From NCBI GenBank assembly GCA_002684495.1, contig NYVG01000015.1, positions 209,777-273,776 of the forward strand: a stretch of 64,000 nucleotides of DNA, read 5' to 3'. This stretch comes from Gammaproteobacteria bacterium (GTDB taxonomy: Bacteria > Pseudomonadota > Gammaproteobacteria > Pseudomonadales > Azotimanducaceae). The notes under the pieces are model-generated. The model was not told the DNA's origin, did no database searches, and saw only the letters and a program-made list of their open reading frames with translations. Below are positions 42,060 to 51,866 of the stretch, in pieces (positions within the stretch are counted from its first letter, which is position 1; the number at the start of each line of letters is the position of its first letter). Both the position numbers and the translations under genes were made by a program.

Positions 42060-43307
42060 TCAATCGGGCGGCCGTTCAGCGATTATATTTGCTTCGAGCA
42101 ATTGCTGAGTCTGTTGTGGCGACATATTGAGCCATTGCTGCAATACACTCTGACTGTGCGCACCCAAGGCCGGACAGTGTGCCCAATCCGTATGAGACAG
42201 ACCCGACATGTGAATTGGATTGCCGGGAATCGGCGTCGCAAAGCGTTCATAGGGCACAAAAAACTCCCGCGCCTGAGCCTGGCTTTCTGCAAGCATATCT
42301 GGCGCTGTAGCTACAGGACCCGCGGCCACACCGACCTGTTGCAGTGCTTCAGCAGCTGCATCTTTATCGAGACCCAGACTCCAATCTGCTAATACCGCAT
42401 CAATGGCTGCAGCGTGCGCAACGCGCTCGGCAAAATCCCATCCGGGATCCAACTCATTACCCAGCAATGTCGCTAAGCCCTGCCAAGCGCACTGATCTTG
42501 ACAAGCGACGGCCAGCCAATCTGCATCATCGTCCAAGTTACGCGACCGACAGCGATACATTCCATGAGGTGCCATTTCCGGATGCCCATTGCCCTGGGGA
42601 CCCAACTCGCCACCCAGTTGCCGCTCAATCAACCACGGGCCGTTAAACGTCACGCCACATTCGTGCAACGATAACTCGACATAAGACCCCCGCGCGGTAT
42701 GTTCCCGCTCACGCAGAGCAGTAAGTAACGCCGTGACAGCGGTGATACCGCCTATGGGGTCCATTAACGCCATTGCACTATTACGCGGTTCTTCCTCACT
42801 GTAGCCGAGCATTTGACTAAGCCCAGTCATCGGCTCCACGGTAGGACCAAATGCCACCCAGTCTTTGTACGGACCGGAAGTTCCGTATCCAGGCATTGTG
42901 ATGTAGATCAGTCTTGAGTTGTGGGCGCTCAGTACTTCGTAACTCAGGTCCATTACGGGCATGGCTCGCGCACTGAAATTTTCGATGACCACATCTGCTA
43001 CTGCGACCAATTGCAGAAATATGTCTCGCCCCTGCTGATGCTTCAAATCTAGACTGATGCTTTGGGCATTGCGCGCAAGTTTCACAAACGCCGCATTATT
43101 GTTCCATGGCTCTGCGCCAGGTTCGCCGCCTATCCAACCGGCAATCGGTTCAATCGCCGCAACACTAGGTCCGCGCCCAAGCGCCCGTTCTACCTTCACC
43201 ACTTCCGCGCCTAGATCACCGAGGATGCGCGTTGCCATGGGGCCCGCCCATACATGAGTAAGGTCGAGAATTCGAACACCCTTCAATGGCCCGTTGACCG
43301 AACTCAT
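42060..43307 (-). CDS. CaiB/BaiF-family CoA-transferase
   Basis: LKGVRILDLTHVWAGPMATRILGDLGAEVVKVERA, NAQSISLDLKHQQGRDIF, GYGTSGPYKDW. Confidence 0.95.
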   Translation of the reverse strand: MSSVNGPLKGVRILDLTHVWAGPMATRILGDLGAEVVKVERALGRGPSVAAIEPIAGWIGGEPGAEPWNNNAAFVKLARNAQSISLDLKHQQGRDIFLQLVAVADVVIENFSARAMPVMDLSYEVLSAHNSRLIYITMPGYGTSGPYKDWVAFGPTVEPMTGLSQMLGYSEEEPRNSAMALMDPIGGITAVTALLTALREREHTARGSYVELSLHECGVTFNGPWLIERQLGGELGPQGNGHPEMAPHGMYRCRSRNLDDDADWLAVACQDQCAWQGLATLLGNELDPGWDFAERVAHAAAIDAVLADWSLGLDKDAAAEALQQVGVAAGPVATAPDMLAESQAQAREFFVPYERFATPIPGNPIHMSGLSHTDWAHCPALGAHSQSVLQQWLNMSPQQTQQLLEANIIAERPPD

Positions 43308-44329
43308 AACATTTGATCCTGTTCGACACTCTGCAGCGCCATGGGTCTACGGGTCCTGCGATCGATACAAAAGCCTAATGACGGCGCGCGGTAGTCGTGA
43401 CCATCGGTGCCTTTTATTTGTTGCCAAAACTCGCGCTGGGCTAGATGTTCGTCCTCCAATACCTCATCAAAGGTCAATACAACCCCTGCTGGAATCCGCG
43501 CCACTACCGAGCGCCGACGGATTTCGGCCTTCGTTACGGATACCAGTGCCTGAGCGATAAGTTCATGCAATGCGTCTCTATGCTGCATGCGCAGGTCATT
43601 ATCGGTAAACCGCGGGTCTATGGTCAGCTCTGGAAGCTCCAGAAAAGTGGTCATAGCATCCCAAAAAGTCGGCACCGTATTGATATACACCCAGCCGTCT
43701 GCACAGGCGAAAAGATTACTGGGCACTACCCAGTAAAAATCAGAACCGTGCCGCGAACGTACCCTTTGGGCACAAGTCCACATCACCGTTGTAAACTGAC
43801 TCAGTGCCAGCAAGGACTCGTACAAGCTAATGTCTACAACATTGGACTCACCGGCAAAGCGGCAGCCATTCGCAGCAGCGTAGGCAAATTGCGCGCCTTG
43901 GAACTCAACATAATGTCCCGGCAGGGACAGCGGTGCGCGGCCCGCATCACCGACAATTTGACTGTAGCCACCGATGGCCAGGAGTGTGCTGGGGGTGGCG
44001 CGCCAATTGCGTTTCGGTCCGGTTAAGCCAAACGGTGTAATCACTACTTTGACCGGCGTTGACCACTGCTCATACCCCAATGCGGATGCCGCCTCCGCCG
44101 TTTCCGCTTCGACAATGACCACATCGGCCTGGGACGCCAATTCAGCAAAACGCGAGGGATCGGCATGCAGGCGGCGTTTTCCGGGATGTAGGAATAGCGA
44201 CATAGCCTCTTGGCTGGCCCAGGCCGGTGGTTGCGTTGTCTCCACCCGGGTAACTGCATGCCCCGCTTGAGCAAACAAGCGCCCACAGAAACCAGCACTG
44301 TAACCACCGATTTCAAGTATTCGATCCAT
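43304..44329 (-). CDS. CaiB/BaiF-family CoA-transferase, shorter partner (likely start 44329)
   Basis: MDRILEIGGYSAGFCGRLFAQAGHAVTRVE, VVITPFGLTGPKRNW, NVVDISLYESLLALS; ATGA overlap with 42060..43307. Confidence 0.85.
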   Translation of the reverse strand: MDRILEIGGYSAGFCGRLFAQAGHAVTRVETTQPPAWASQEAMSLFLHPGKRRLHADPSRFAELASQADVVIVEAETAEAASALGYEQWSTPVKVVITPFGLTGPKRNWRATPSTLLAIGGYSQIVGDAGRAPLSLPGHYVEFQGAQFAYAAANGCRFAGESNVVDISLYESLLALSQFTTVMWTCAQRVRSRHGSDFYWVVPSNLFACADGWVYINTVPTFWDAMTTFLELPELTIDPRFTDNDLRMQHRDALHELIAQALVSVTKAEIRRRSVVARIPAGVVLTFDEVLEDEHLAQREFWQQIKGTDGHDYRAPSLGFCIDRRTRRPMALQSVEQDQML

Positions 44330-44354
44330 TGTTAGGGTATTCGACGAATTACGA

Positions 44355-45590
44355 TCAATAATGATCAGGACAGTGCGGCGCATAACGGGTGCGCATGATC
44401 TGATCAAGTTTGGCTATGATATCCGGGGCGCCCGCAAGCAAACCCGCATTTGCCAACTGCTGAGCAGACCGATTGCCGCTGTAGAGACTGCTTAGGGCGC
44501 GCACCGAGAGCTCAACATCCGCAGTCGCTGCGGTGGCTCGTACTTCTGCCCCTTGGGGGCCCACATCCAAATGCCAACGTCCATTATTCCAAGGTGCAAG
44601 CTCATCGTCAGCAATCGCTAATACCAATGATCCTGCAACGTCATAGCCACGCAACGTAAGCGCCGATGGGGCGTCCACAACCCGCCACCATGTACCCTCC
44701 AAGTCCTGGGTGTGCAATAACCGCGGCTCAATGAATAAGTCCGGTGCCGGGTCGTCCACTGGCGCCCGGCCCCAAACTACTCGACCCACCAGATCGTGGC
44801 GCCCCAAGTAGTGCCATAACGAAGCGTAAGACGCCAGGTCGAGCCAAGCAAAATCGCGGATACAAATTTGCTGAGCGCGCGCACGATGCGCTACGCGACC
44901 TGCCCGTAAGGTGTACACCAAATAGCCCGTGGGGGCTTCGAGGGATCCGACCAAGGCCACGTAGGCTGGACCTTCTTCCGGTGGCGGCGCGAGCACATTA
45001 TCGAGCCAGAGGCTTTTACCGCGATGCAGATACCCCGTACGCTCAGCGATAAACTGTTTGTAGACCTCACGCATCGCATCCAGCGCCTCGATGCCTTCGA
45101 ACCTGACTATGGGCACCGCTGCAAAATCTTCGTGCAAATGTATATCGGCGGTATCGATACGGTACTCGCGCAATCCACCTGATGCGGCAAAACCATAGCG
45201 CTGATAGATCGCTGCTTGCGAAGCCCACAAACCCGCCAAGCACTGACCGCGCTGGTATTGATCGGCGAAAGCCTGGGTCATGATTTTCCGCACTAAACCC
45301 TGACGACGGTATTCGGGTCGAGTGCCTACTGTGGAGATGCCCGCTAGTGGCACTGCGTTGCCGTTAACCCGCGTGGTGAAGGGGAACGCACTGAACGACG
45401 TCGCCATCGTCGGCTGCCCGTCGGCCTGACGCACTGCAGTATCAAAGGCGCACAGTGTCCATTCCGGCCGAGTACCGGTAGCCACTACGTTGTCTGGTCC
45501 GTCACCAAACGCCCCACCATAGGAGTAGGCTCCCATCAACCCTAGCTGACCCATCTCTGGGGCTGTTGCCGGTCGGATTTCGATGCTCAT
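44355..45590 (-). CDS. Eis-like GNAT N-acetyltransferase with SCP2-like C-terminus
   Basis: VPLAGISTVGTRPEYRRQGLVRKIM (GNAT), QRYGFAASGGLREYRID; C-terminal sterol-carrier-like region. Confidence 0.85.
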   Translation of the reverse strand: MSIEIRPATAPEMGQLGLMGAYSYGGAFGDGPDNVVATGTRPEWTLCAFDTAVRQADGQPTMATSFSAFPFTTRVNGNAVPLAGISTVGTRPEYRRQGLVRKIMTQAFADQYQRGQCLAGLWASQAAIYQRYGFAASGGLREYRIDTADIHLHEDFAAVPIVRFEGIEALDAMREVYKQFIAERTGYLHRGKSLWLDNVLAPPPEEGPAYVALVGSLEAPTGYLVYTLRAGRVAHRARAQQICIRDFAWLDLASYASLWHYLGRHDLVGRVVWGRAPVDDPAPDLFIEPRLLHTQDLEGTWWRVVDAPSALTLRGYDVAGSLVLAIADDELAPWNNGRWHLDVGPQGAEVRATAATADVELSVRALSSLYSGNRSAQQLANAGLLAGAPDIIAKLDQIMRTRYAPHCPDHY

Positions 45591-45617
45591 GGCCGCGCCT
45601 AGGTCAATCTGGTGCCA

Positions 45618-46688
45618 TCAGTTTTTTGATTGCGCCGCCATGGCTTCTCGCTCGAGCAATCGCGCACCCCGTAAAATATTCCCCATAGCGTAGTTACCCT
45701 CGTGGCAGGCATATTCGTATACCTTGCCCGTGCCTGCTTTCCAGACATATTCACCGCTCCAAGGCTTGGTCCAAGCAGTAGGGTCGTCCACTGTGAAGTT
45801 GTACAGCAAGTTGCCATTATCAAGTTTGGTAAAACGCTCGGTCAGATGCAGATTTTCATCACCACCGTAGAGGCCGGTTTTTTCCTTAAAGTTTTTGGTC
45901 TCCACAACTAAAGTATCGCCTTCCCAGCGACCAATGGAATCGCCGAGCCATTTACGATTAGTCACAGGACCATGCTCGCTATTAAGGCGAATAATGCGTG
46001 CATCATGGACCATCTCCAGCAGAATCATGACATGGTCGTCGGTCTGCACAATGCGCTTAAAGTTGTTGTAGAGGCCAGGCATGCTTGGCGGACCGGCACT
46101 AAACCCGAGCAGACAGCGTTCCGCCAACGCCACACTCTCTGGACCGTCAAAAGGACCAGGGCCATCAGTCTTCAGCCAAGACGCGGTGCCATCATTCTGG
46201 TACGCGAACGAACTGAAATTATCGGCTATCTTCTTCATACCGGCTGGCGTCATGGGTGGTCGGCGGCCATTCGGGGGGTCATATACAATCGATGTTCTAA
46301 TTTTACCGTTGACCTCGGAAACACCACTGCCAGGGTCTACCCAAAATGAGTTGTATCCACCCACACCACCAGCACCGTATGCCTGCTGGCCGTCACCGCC
46401 GGCCTGTGGCGCACCCCGGTTCGGATCGCTGATTACGTCTGCGTCACTCTGGGTAAACGGATGCGCTTTGAGCAACATATCCGCCTCCTCACGCGTCATA
46501 AACTGCCGATCTCCAAAAACCTTAGGCCGCTCTTCAGGAGTCAAAGTTCCGCTGTCGTAGGTTCCCGTAAGATCCGGGTGCCCCGCTGACGTGCGCTGAA
46601 TTTCACTTATGGCGGCCGGCGTTGTACCCAATAAACATGTGCTCACTAAAATGCGGCTGACAAAAGTCCAATGCATAGATCCTCCCAA
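45618..46688 (-). CDS. Secreted hypothetical protein, function unknown
   Basis: Signal peptide-like N-terminus; GHPDLTGTYDSGTLTPEERP, GDSIGRWEGDTLVVETKNFKEKTGLYGG, HLTERFTKLDNGNLLYNFTVDDPTAWTKPW. Confidence 0.75.
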   Translation of the reverse strand: MGGSMHWTFVSRILVSTCLLGTTPAAISEIQRTSAGHPDLTGTYDSGTLTPEERPKVFGDRQFMTREEADMLLKAHPFTQSDADVISDPNRGAPQAGGDGQQAYGAGGVGGYNSFWVDPGSGVSEVNGKIRTSIVYDPPNGRRPPMTPAGMKKIADNFSSFAYQNDGTASWLKTDGPGPFDGPESVALAERCLLGFSAGPPSMPGLYNNFKRIVQTDDHVMILLEMVHDARIIRLNSEHGPVTNRKWLGDSIGRWEGDTLVVETKNFKEKTGLYGGDENLHLTERFTKLDNGNLLYNFTVDDPTAWTKPWSGEYVWKAGTGKVYEYACHEGNYAMGNILRGARLLEREAMAAQSKN

Positions 46689-46826
46689 ATCATTACAAGC
46701 CTTAATGTTCCATGAGCCCTAGCTTCGCGCAAATCCGCGACATTGCCAACTCGTTTCGTAGCAATTGCAAATTTGCCGCTGACGGCAAAAACCCACTAGT
46801 ATCGCTAAAAATATCAGGGGGAATCC

Positions 46827-47258
46827 ATGGGTTACAAATATCGCTTTGTCTACAGCTTGATTTTGATGGCCACGCCACTGTGGGCAAATGCTGAGGAGCC
46901 AACGGCAATGCCGCTGAATGAGGAGGCAGGACTGCTCTACGAACTGCGGACATATACAGCTCATGCGGGCAAGCTCGACGCCCTGGAGCAGCGCTTTCGC
47001 AACCACACTATGGCGTTATTTGAGAAGCATGGGATTATCAATGTCAGCTATTGGAAACCCCTGGAGCAGCCAAATACGCTGATTTACTTGGTTGCTCATC
47101 CAAGCCAGTTTGCTGCGGCCAACGCCTGGCAGGCGTTTGGCAATGATCCAGAGTGGCAAGCGGTATACGCTGCATCAATCGCCGACGGTCGTCTGGTGGA
47201 AACTATCCAGCGCACCTTTATGCGACTAACAGATTATTCACCACAACCCAGCCCTTGA
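46827..47258 (+). CDS. NIPSNAP-family protein with signal peptide
   Basis: LLYELRTYTAHAGKLDALEQRFRNHTMALFEKHGIINVSYWKPLEQPNTLIYLVAH. Confidence 0.92.
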   Translation: MGYKYRFVYSLILMATPLWANAEEPTAMPLNEEAGLLYELRTYTAHAGKLDALEQRFRNHTMALFEKHGIINVSYWKPLEQPNTLIYLVAHPSQFAAANAWQAFGNDPEWQAVYAASIADGRLVETIQRTFMRLTDYSPQPSP

Positions 47259-47262
47259 TATG

Positions 47263-47297
47263 CCAATACTGCTGGGCCAAAGGCCCAGCAGTATTGG
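47263..47297. terminator. Perfect 16-bp inverted repeat between convergent genes (bidirectional terminator candidate)
   Basis: CCAATACTGCTGGGCC-AAA-GGCCCAGCAGTATTGG, begins 4 nt after the NIPSNAP stop; no T-tract. Confidence 0.55.
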
Positions 47298-47315
47298 AGC
47301 GGCTAGTGCTGTTCG

Positions 47316-48512
47316 TTAGAGAACTTCAAACAGTCCCGCAGCGCCCATGCCACCACCAATACACATGGTGGACACGACATATTTCGCGCCACGACGCTTA
47401 CCCTCGATCAGCGCGTGGGCAACCATGCGCGATCCCGACATACCGTAAGGGTGGCCGATAGAGATCGCGCCGCCGTTGACGTTAAGCAGTTCATCCGGAA
47501 TACCCAGTTTGTCTCGGCAGTATACGACCTGCACTGCGAAAGCCTCATTAAGCTCCCACAAGCCAATGTCATCCATGCTGAGACCGTTTTTTTCCAGCAA
47601 TTTCGGGATCGCAAATACCGGCCCAATACCCATTTCGTCGGCCTGAGTACCAGCAACGGCCATACCACGATAGGCACCAAGGGGCTGCAGACCGCGCTGC
47701 TCGGCCAATTTAGCTTCCATCAACACACACGCTGAGGCGCCATCCGACAACTGCGATGCATTACCGGCGGTAACGTGCTTGCCTTCCTGAATGACTTGGC
47801 CACCGCTGAACACCGGCTGCAGGCCGGCCAAACTTTCATAAGTTGTACCGGGCCGATTACCCTCGTCTTTATCGAGGGTCATCTCGATTTCATTAACCTC
47901 GCCGGTTTCTTTGTTCATCAGCTTCATCACTGACGGTAATGGCACGATCTCGTCGTCAAATGCCCCCGCCTGCTGAGCCGCCGCGGTACGCGCCTGAGAC
48001 TGAGCGGCGTACTGATCCTGGTCGTCTCGGTTAACGCCATAACGCTCGCCAACGACCTCTGCAGTTTCTAGCATCGCCATATAGAGGCCAGGCTGATTTT
48101 CCATAAGCCATGGACTTGGTGTGGTGAACATGTCACCGGTCTGATTGGTGGAAATGGATTCGACACCACCACCAATCGCCACGTCCATCCCGTCAGAGAT
48201 AATTTGCTTAGCGGCAATACCGATGGCCATCATTCCAGAAGAGCATTGACGATCAATACTCTGGCCCGGAACGGTATCCGGCAAACCCGCTTCAAGCAGA
48301 CATTGGCGCGCTGTATTAAACGCACTGCTACCCATCTGTAACGCCGCGCCCATAATGACATCTTCAACTTCCGCCCCATCGACGCCTGCACGCTGTACCG
48401 CGTGTTTGATGGCGTGGGCTCCCAAGCTTTGGCCCAGTGTATTGTTAAAAGCTCCGCGATAGGCCTTGCCTATCGGGGTTCGGGCAGTGGAAACAATAAC
48501 TGCTTCGCGCAT
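47316..48512 (-). CDS. Acetyl-CoA acyltransferase (thiolase)
   Basis: [70 protein letters not shown]. Confidence 0.96.
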   Translation of the reverse strand: MREAVIVSTARTPIGKAYRGAFNNTLGQSLGAHAIKHAVQRAGVDGAEVEDVIMGAALQMGSSAFNTARQCLLEAGLPDTVPGQSIDRQCSSGMMAIGIAAKQIISDGMDVAIGGGVESISTNQTGDMFTTPSPWLMENQPGLYMAMLETAEVVGERYGVNRDDQDQYAAQSQARTAAAQQAGAFDDEIVPLPSVMKLMNKETGEVNEIEMTLDKDEGNRPGTTYESLAGLQPVFSGGQVIQEGKHVTAGNASQLSDGASACVLMEAKLAEQRGLQPLGAYRGMAVAGTQADEMGIGPVFAIPKLLEKNGLSMDDIGLWELNEAFAVQVVYCRDKLGIPDELLNVNGGAISIGHPYGMSGSRMVAHALIEGKRRGAKYVVSTMCIGGGMGAAGLFEVL

Positions 48513-48549
48513 AAGGTTTTCTCCGTTTGTATTGCTATTAAGTGTCTTA

Positions 48550-49527
48550 TTAGGCCGCTGAGAACTGGGCTAAACGCTGAGAAATCAGTGCATCAGCCTC
48601 GCCCATAATGCGGTCGATTAGTTCCTGCACACTAGGAATGTCGTACACCAGCCCGGCAACCATGCCGCAAGACCAAGCGCCTGCCTGCATTGTTCCTTCT
48701 TGCATAATCTTCGGATACACACCCGCGACTTCACCGGCAATATCCTCAAACTTTAGCTCCGCGCCCATGGCTTTTTCTTTTTCCAGCAAGCGTTCAACGG
48801 CTTCGTTAGTGAGCACTCGTTCGGTGTTGCGCAGCGGGCGCATCACCAAACGCGTATCGAGCTCAGACGCCGCGAGGATGGCTTGTTTTACATTCTCATG
48901 CACAGGCGCTTCCTTGGTCGCAATGAACCGCGTACCCATGTTCATACCCTCGGCACCCATGGCGAGAGATGCAACTAGGGAACGAGCGTCAGCCATGCCC
49001 CCTGAAGATACAAAGGGAATTTCTAGTTCATCGGCGGCTCGCGGCAGCAGAATGAAATTTGGAATATCATCTTCGCCGGGGTGACCACCGCATTCGAAGC
49101 CGTCTACTGATACCGCATCGCAGCCTATGTCCTGAGCCTTCAGCGAGTGCCTAACACTCGTGCATTTGTGAATGACCTTAACTCCAGCGTCTTGCAGTTG
49201 CGGCAACCACTTTGCGGGATTATTGCCTGCGGTTTCGACGACCTTAACCCCACTGTCAACAATGGTTTGCACCAACCCTGGATAGTCCGGCGGTGTTACT
49301 GAAGGCAAAAACGTAAGGTTGACGCCAAACGGCTTGTCGGTCATGTCGCGGCAGCGCGCTATTTCGTTGGCTAACTTCTCAGGCGTGCCTTGAGTCAGCC
49401 CGGTAATAATCCCGAGCCCTCCAGCGTTAGATACAGCGGCGGCCATTTCGGCTAAACCAACATAGTGCATACCACCCTGAATGATGGGATGTTCAATACC
49501 AAAGAGTTCAGTAATCCGTGTTTTCAT
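48550..49527 (-). CDS. NAD(P)H-dependent flavin oxidoreductase / nitronate monooxygenase family (likely start [10 protein letters not shown] at 49527)
   Basis: [80 protein letters not shown]. Confidence 0.95.
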   Translation of the reverse strand: MKTRITELFGIEHPIIQGGMHYVGLAEMAAAVSNAGGLGIITGLTQGTPEKLANEIARCRDMTDKPFGVNLTFLPSVTPPDYPGLVQTIVDSGVKVVETAGNNPAKWLPQLQDAGVKVIHKCTSVRHSLKAQDIGCDAVSVDGFECGGHPGEDDIPNFILLPRAADELEIPFVSSGGMADARSLVASLAMGAEGMNMGTRFIATKEAPVHENVKQAILAASELDTRLVMRPLRNTERVLTNEAVERLLEKEKAMGAELKFEDIAGEVAGVYPKIMQEGTMQAGAWSCGMVAGLVYDIPSVQELIDRIMGEADALISQRLAQFSAA

Positions 49528-49594
49528 CAAAAGCCCTATGAGTTGTGTGTGATTAGATGCTGGCTGCTTGTGATAACGCCATTCCATCAAAGGT

Positions 49595-49637
49595 TATTAA
49601 TGGACTGCATTAATATGTACAGAACGCTTTTTGTCAA
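49595..49637 (-). promoter_or_regulatory. Sigma70-like promoter with perfect dyad overlapping the -10
   Basis: Minus strand TTGACA (49637-49632), 16-nt spacer, TATTAA (49615-49610); dyad TATTAATG-gactg-CATTAATA at 49595-49615. Confidence 0.55.
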
Positions 49638-49764
49638 GTAACCGAACAGCCGAATACGGTAACTGAATTAGCATTTAAATTGGCAAAATCTATGCAATAT
49701 AGTTTAGCCCGCTCACGCCAATGCAGCCTTGTCAGCAGTGCCTGAATAGCAAGCCGCTAGTCGG

Positions 49765-50700
49765 CTAACTGCTCTGCCCATGTTGCAGCAATCCCTCAGG
49801 AGTCATGGTCACGCCACCGCAGACAATGATCAGCACGGATTCTGCATCGGCTAAATATTCTGCAGATTGAGTAATCCCAGCAACTGCTGCGCCGCAGGCC
49901 GGTTCAACCAAAATCCGATGCTCTCGCAATAAAGTTTCGCAGCCACCCACCGCAGCCGCATCACTGATGACGTCGCTTATAACTGGATGGCGCTGGGCGC
50001 TCAGTAATGCTTGATCGCAAACCTGCCGTGCACCCAGCGAAGATGCAACGCTGGTAATCGCCGGTAGCCGCACAACCTTACCGGCGTCCAAGGCAGCTGC
50101 AAAAGATTCAGCACCGCGAGTTTCCATGGCCAATATGGGCACATCGGACCAGCCAAGCCGCTGCATACCCGCGACTGCGCCACAAAGCAGCCCACCCCCA
50201 CCAACAGACAACACCAGCGCACCGGGCTTGATGCCATCCCGGGCTATCTCATCGATCATCGTGCTGTGCCCCTGCCAAAGCAGAGGATGATCGAAGGGGT
50301 GAATAAATGCTTCATAAGGCGCTAAAGATGCCTCGGCATAAGCATTGGCCTCATACCAAGATGCTCCGTGAACCGTGAGTTGGGCACCTTGTGCAAGGAT
50401 CAATTTACGCGCTTGTGCGGTTGTGCTCTCGGGCACCACAACGCGAACCGGTAACGACAACTTACGCCCAACATAGGCCACCGCGATCCCCGCATTACCA
50501 CCGGAAGACGATACAAGGCCGCGCGCGCCAGCCGCCACTTCGTGCTGACACAGCACAGCGACACCACGCAACTTAAATGATCCTGATGGCTGCAAGTTTT
50601 CCAGCTTCAGCCAGACGGGTTTTCCGAGACCATCGGACAATGGCTCGGAAAGCAGCGTTGGAGTTTCGATATAGAGGTTCGACATAACTATATGCGCCAA
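49765..50700 (-). CDS. PLP-dependent threonine/serine dehydratase-family lyase
   Basis: LKLENLQPSGSFKLRGVAVLC, SSSGGNAGIAVAYVGRKLSLPVRVVVPEST, VLSVGGGGLLCGAVAG. Confidence 0.93.
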   Translation of the reverse strand: MAHIVMSNLYIETPTLLSEPLSDGLGKPVWLKLENLQPSGSFKLRGVAVLCQHEVAAGARGLVSSSGGNAGIAVAYVGRKLSLPVRVVVPESTTAQARKLILAQGAQLTVHGASWYEANAYAEASLAPYEAFIHPFDHPLLWQGHSTMIDEIARDGIKPGALVLSVGGGGLLCGAVAGMQRLGWSDVPILAMETRGAESFAAALDAGKVVRLPAITSVASSLGARQVCDQALLSAQRHPVISDVISDAAAVGGCETLLREHRILVEPACGAAVAGITQSAEYLADAESVLIIVCGGVTMTPEGLLQHGQSS

Positions 50701-50899
50701 AAGTGGCGACGAACCCGCAGGTTCGTACTAGGATAAAAATCGTCATTTTCGTGCATGGTAAATCCCCGAAAGGTAAAAATTTCCGGCCAACAGAGATCAG
50801 AACAATAACGGTTATTTGCGTCTCTAGTGCTGGACAAGCTCGACCATTAATGCGGATTATTGTGCTCTTACTCAGATATTAACAAGGCAAGGAAGACCC

Positions 50900-51760
50900 A
50901 TGTCCGACCAAGACACCTACACACCTCCAAAAGTTTGGCAGTGGAATCAAGACAGCGGCGGGCGATTTGCCAATATTAATCGCCCCATAGCTGGCTCAAC
51001 TCATGACCAGGAACTACCGACCGGGGAGCACGACTTGCAGCTGCATTCTCTGGCAACACCTAACGGCGTCAAGGTCACCGTGTTGCTGGAAGAACTGCTG
51101 GAGTTGGGTATTGAGGCAGCGGAATACGACGCCTACACGATCAATATCGGCGAAGGCCAACAGTTCAGTAGCGGCTTTGTTGAGATCAATCCTAATTCAA
51201 AAATTCCAGCTCTAGTGGACCGTAGCACCACGCCCCACACCCGAGTATTCGAATCCGGAGCAATCCTCGTATACCTAGCTGAAAAGTTTGGCCACTTCCT
51301 ACCCACGGAACCCAGTGCCCGGGCGGAGTGCATGTCCTGGCTGTTCTGGCAGATGGGCAGCGCCCCTTACCTCGGCGGCGGCTTTGGTCACTTCTATGCC
51401 TATGCGCCAATGAAAATCGAATATTGCATCGACCGCTACGCGATGGAGGTGAAACGACAACTGGACGTGCTCGATCGCTGCCTGAGTGAACGCCAGTATC
51501 TATGCGGCGACGACTACACTATTGCGGATATGGCCAATTACCCTTGGTATGGAGCACTGGCTAAGGGCAAGCTCTACGGCTCTGGCGAATTCCTCGATAC
51601 GGCCAGCTACACTCACGTTAATCGTTGGGCCAATGAAATCGAGGCTCGACCTGCCGTTGAGCGGGGTCGTCGCGTGAACCGCCCATGGGGCCCGGAAGAA
51701 ACCCAGGTTCTTGAGCGTCATAGCGCCAAGGACTTTGAGATTAAGGACGAATCCGCGTAA
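50900..51760 (+). CDS. Glutathione S-transferase, YghU-like
   Basis: FANINRPIAGSTHDQELPTGEHDLQLHSLATPNGVKVTVLLEELLELG, SGFVEINPNSKIPALVDRS. Confidence 0.93.
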   Translation: MSDQDTYTPPKVWQWNQDSGGRFANINRPIAGSTHDQELPTGEHDLQLHSLATPNGVKVTVLLEELLELGIEAAEYDAYTINIGEGQQFSSGFVEINPNSKIPALVDRSTTPHTRVFESGAILVYLAEKFGHFLPTEPSARAECMSWLFWQMGSAPYLGGGFGHFYAYAPMKIEYCIDRYAMEVKRQLDVLDRCLSERQYLCGDDYTIADMANYPWYGALAKGKLYGSGEFLDTASYTHVNRWANEIEARPAVERGRRVNRPWGPEETQVLERHSAKDFEIKDESA

Positions 51761-51764
51761 TCAG

Positions 51765-51797
51765 AGTGGGCCGCAGCAACTTATGCTACGGCCCACT
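51765..51797 (+). terminator. Hairpin after yghU-like gene
   Basis: AGTGGGCCG-c-AGCA-acttа-TGCT-a-CGGCCCACT imperfect stem directly after the stop; followed by a T-poor tract. Confidence 0.5.
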
Positions 51798-51866
51798 GAT
51801 AACTTCTCTTACGCAAGCGATCCGGTGCTCTTAGCGTCAAACCGGCTCTGTCTGCTTGCTGATGTT

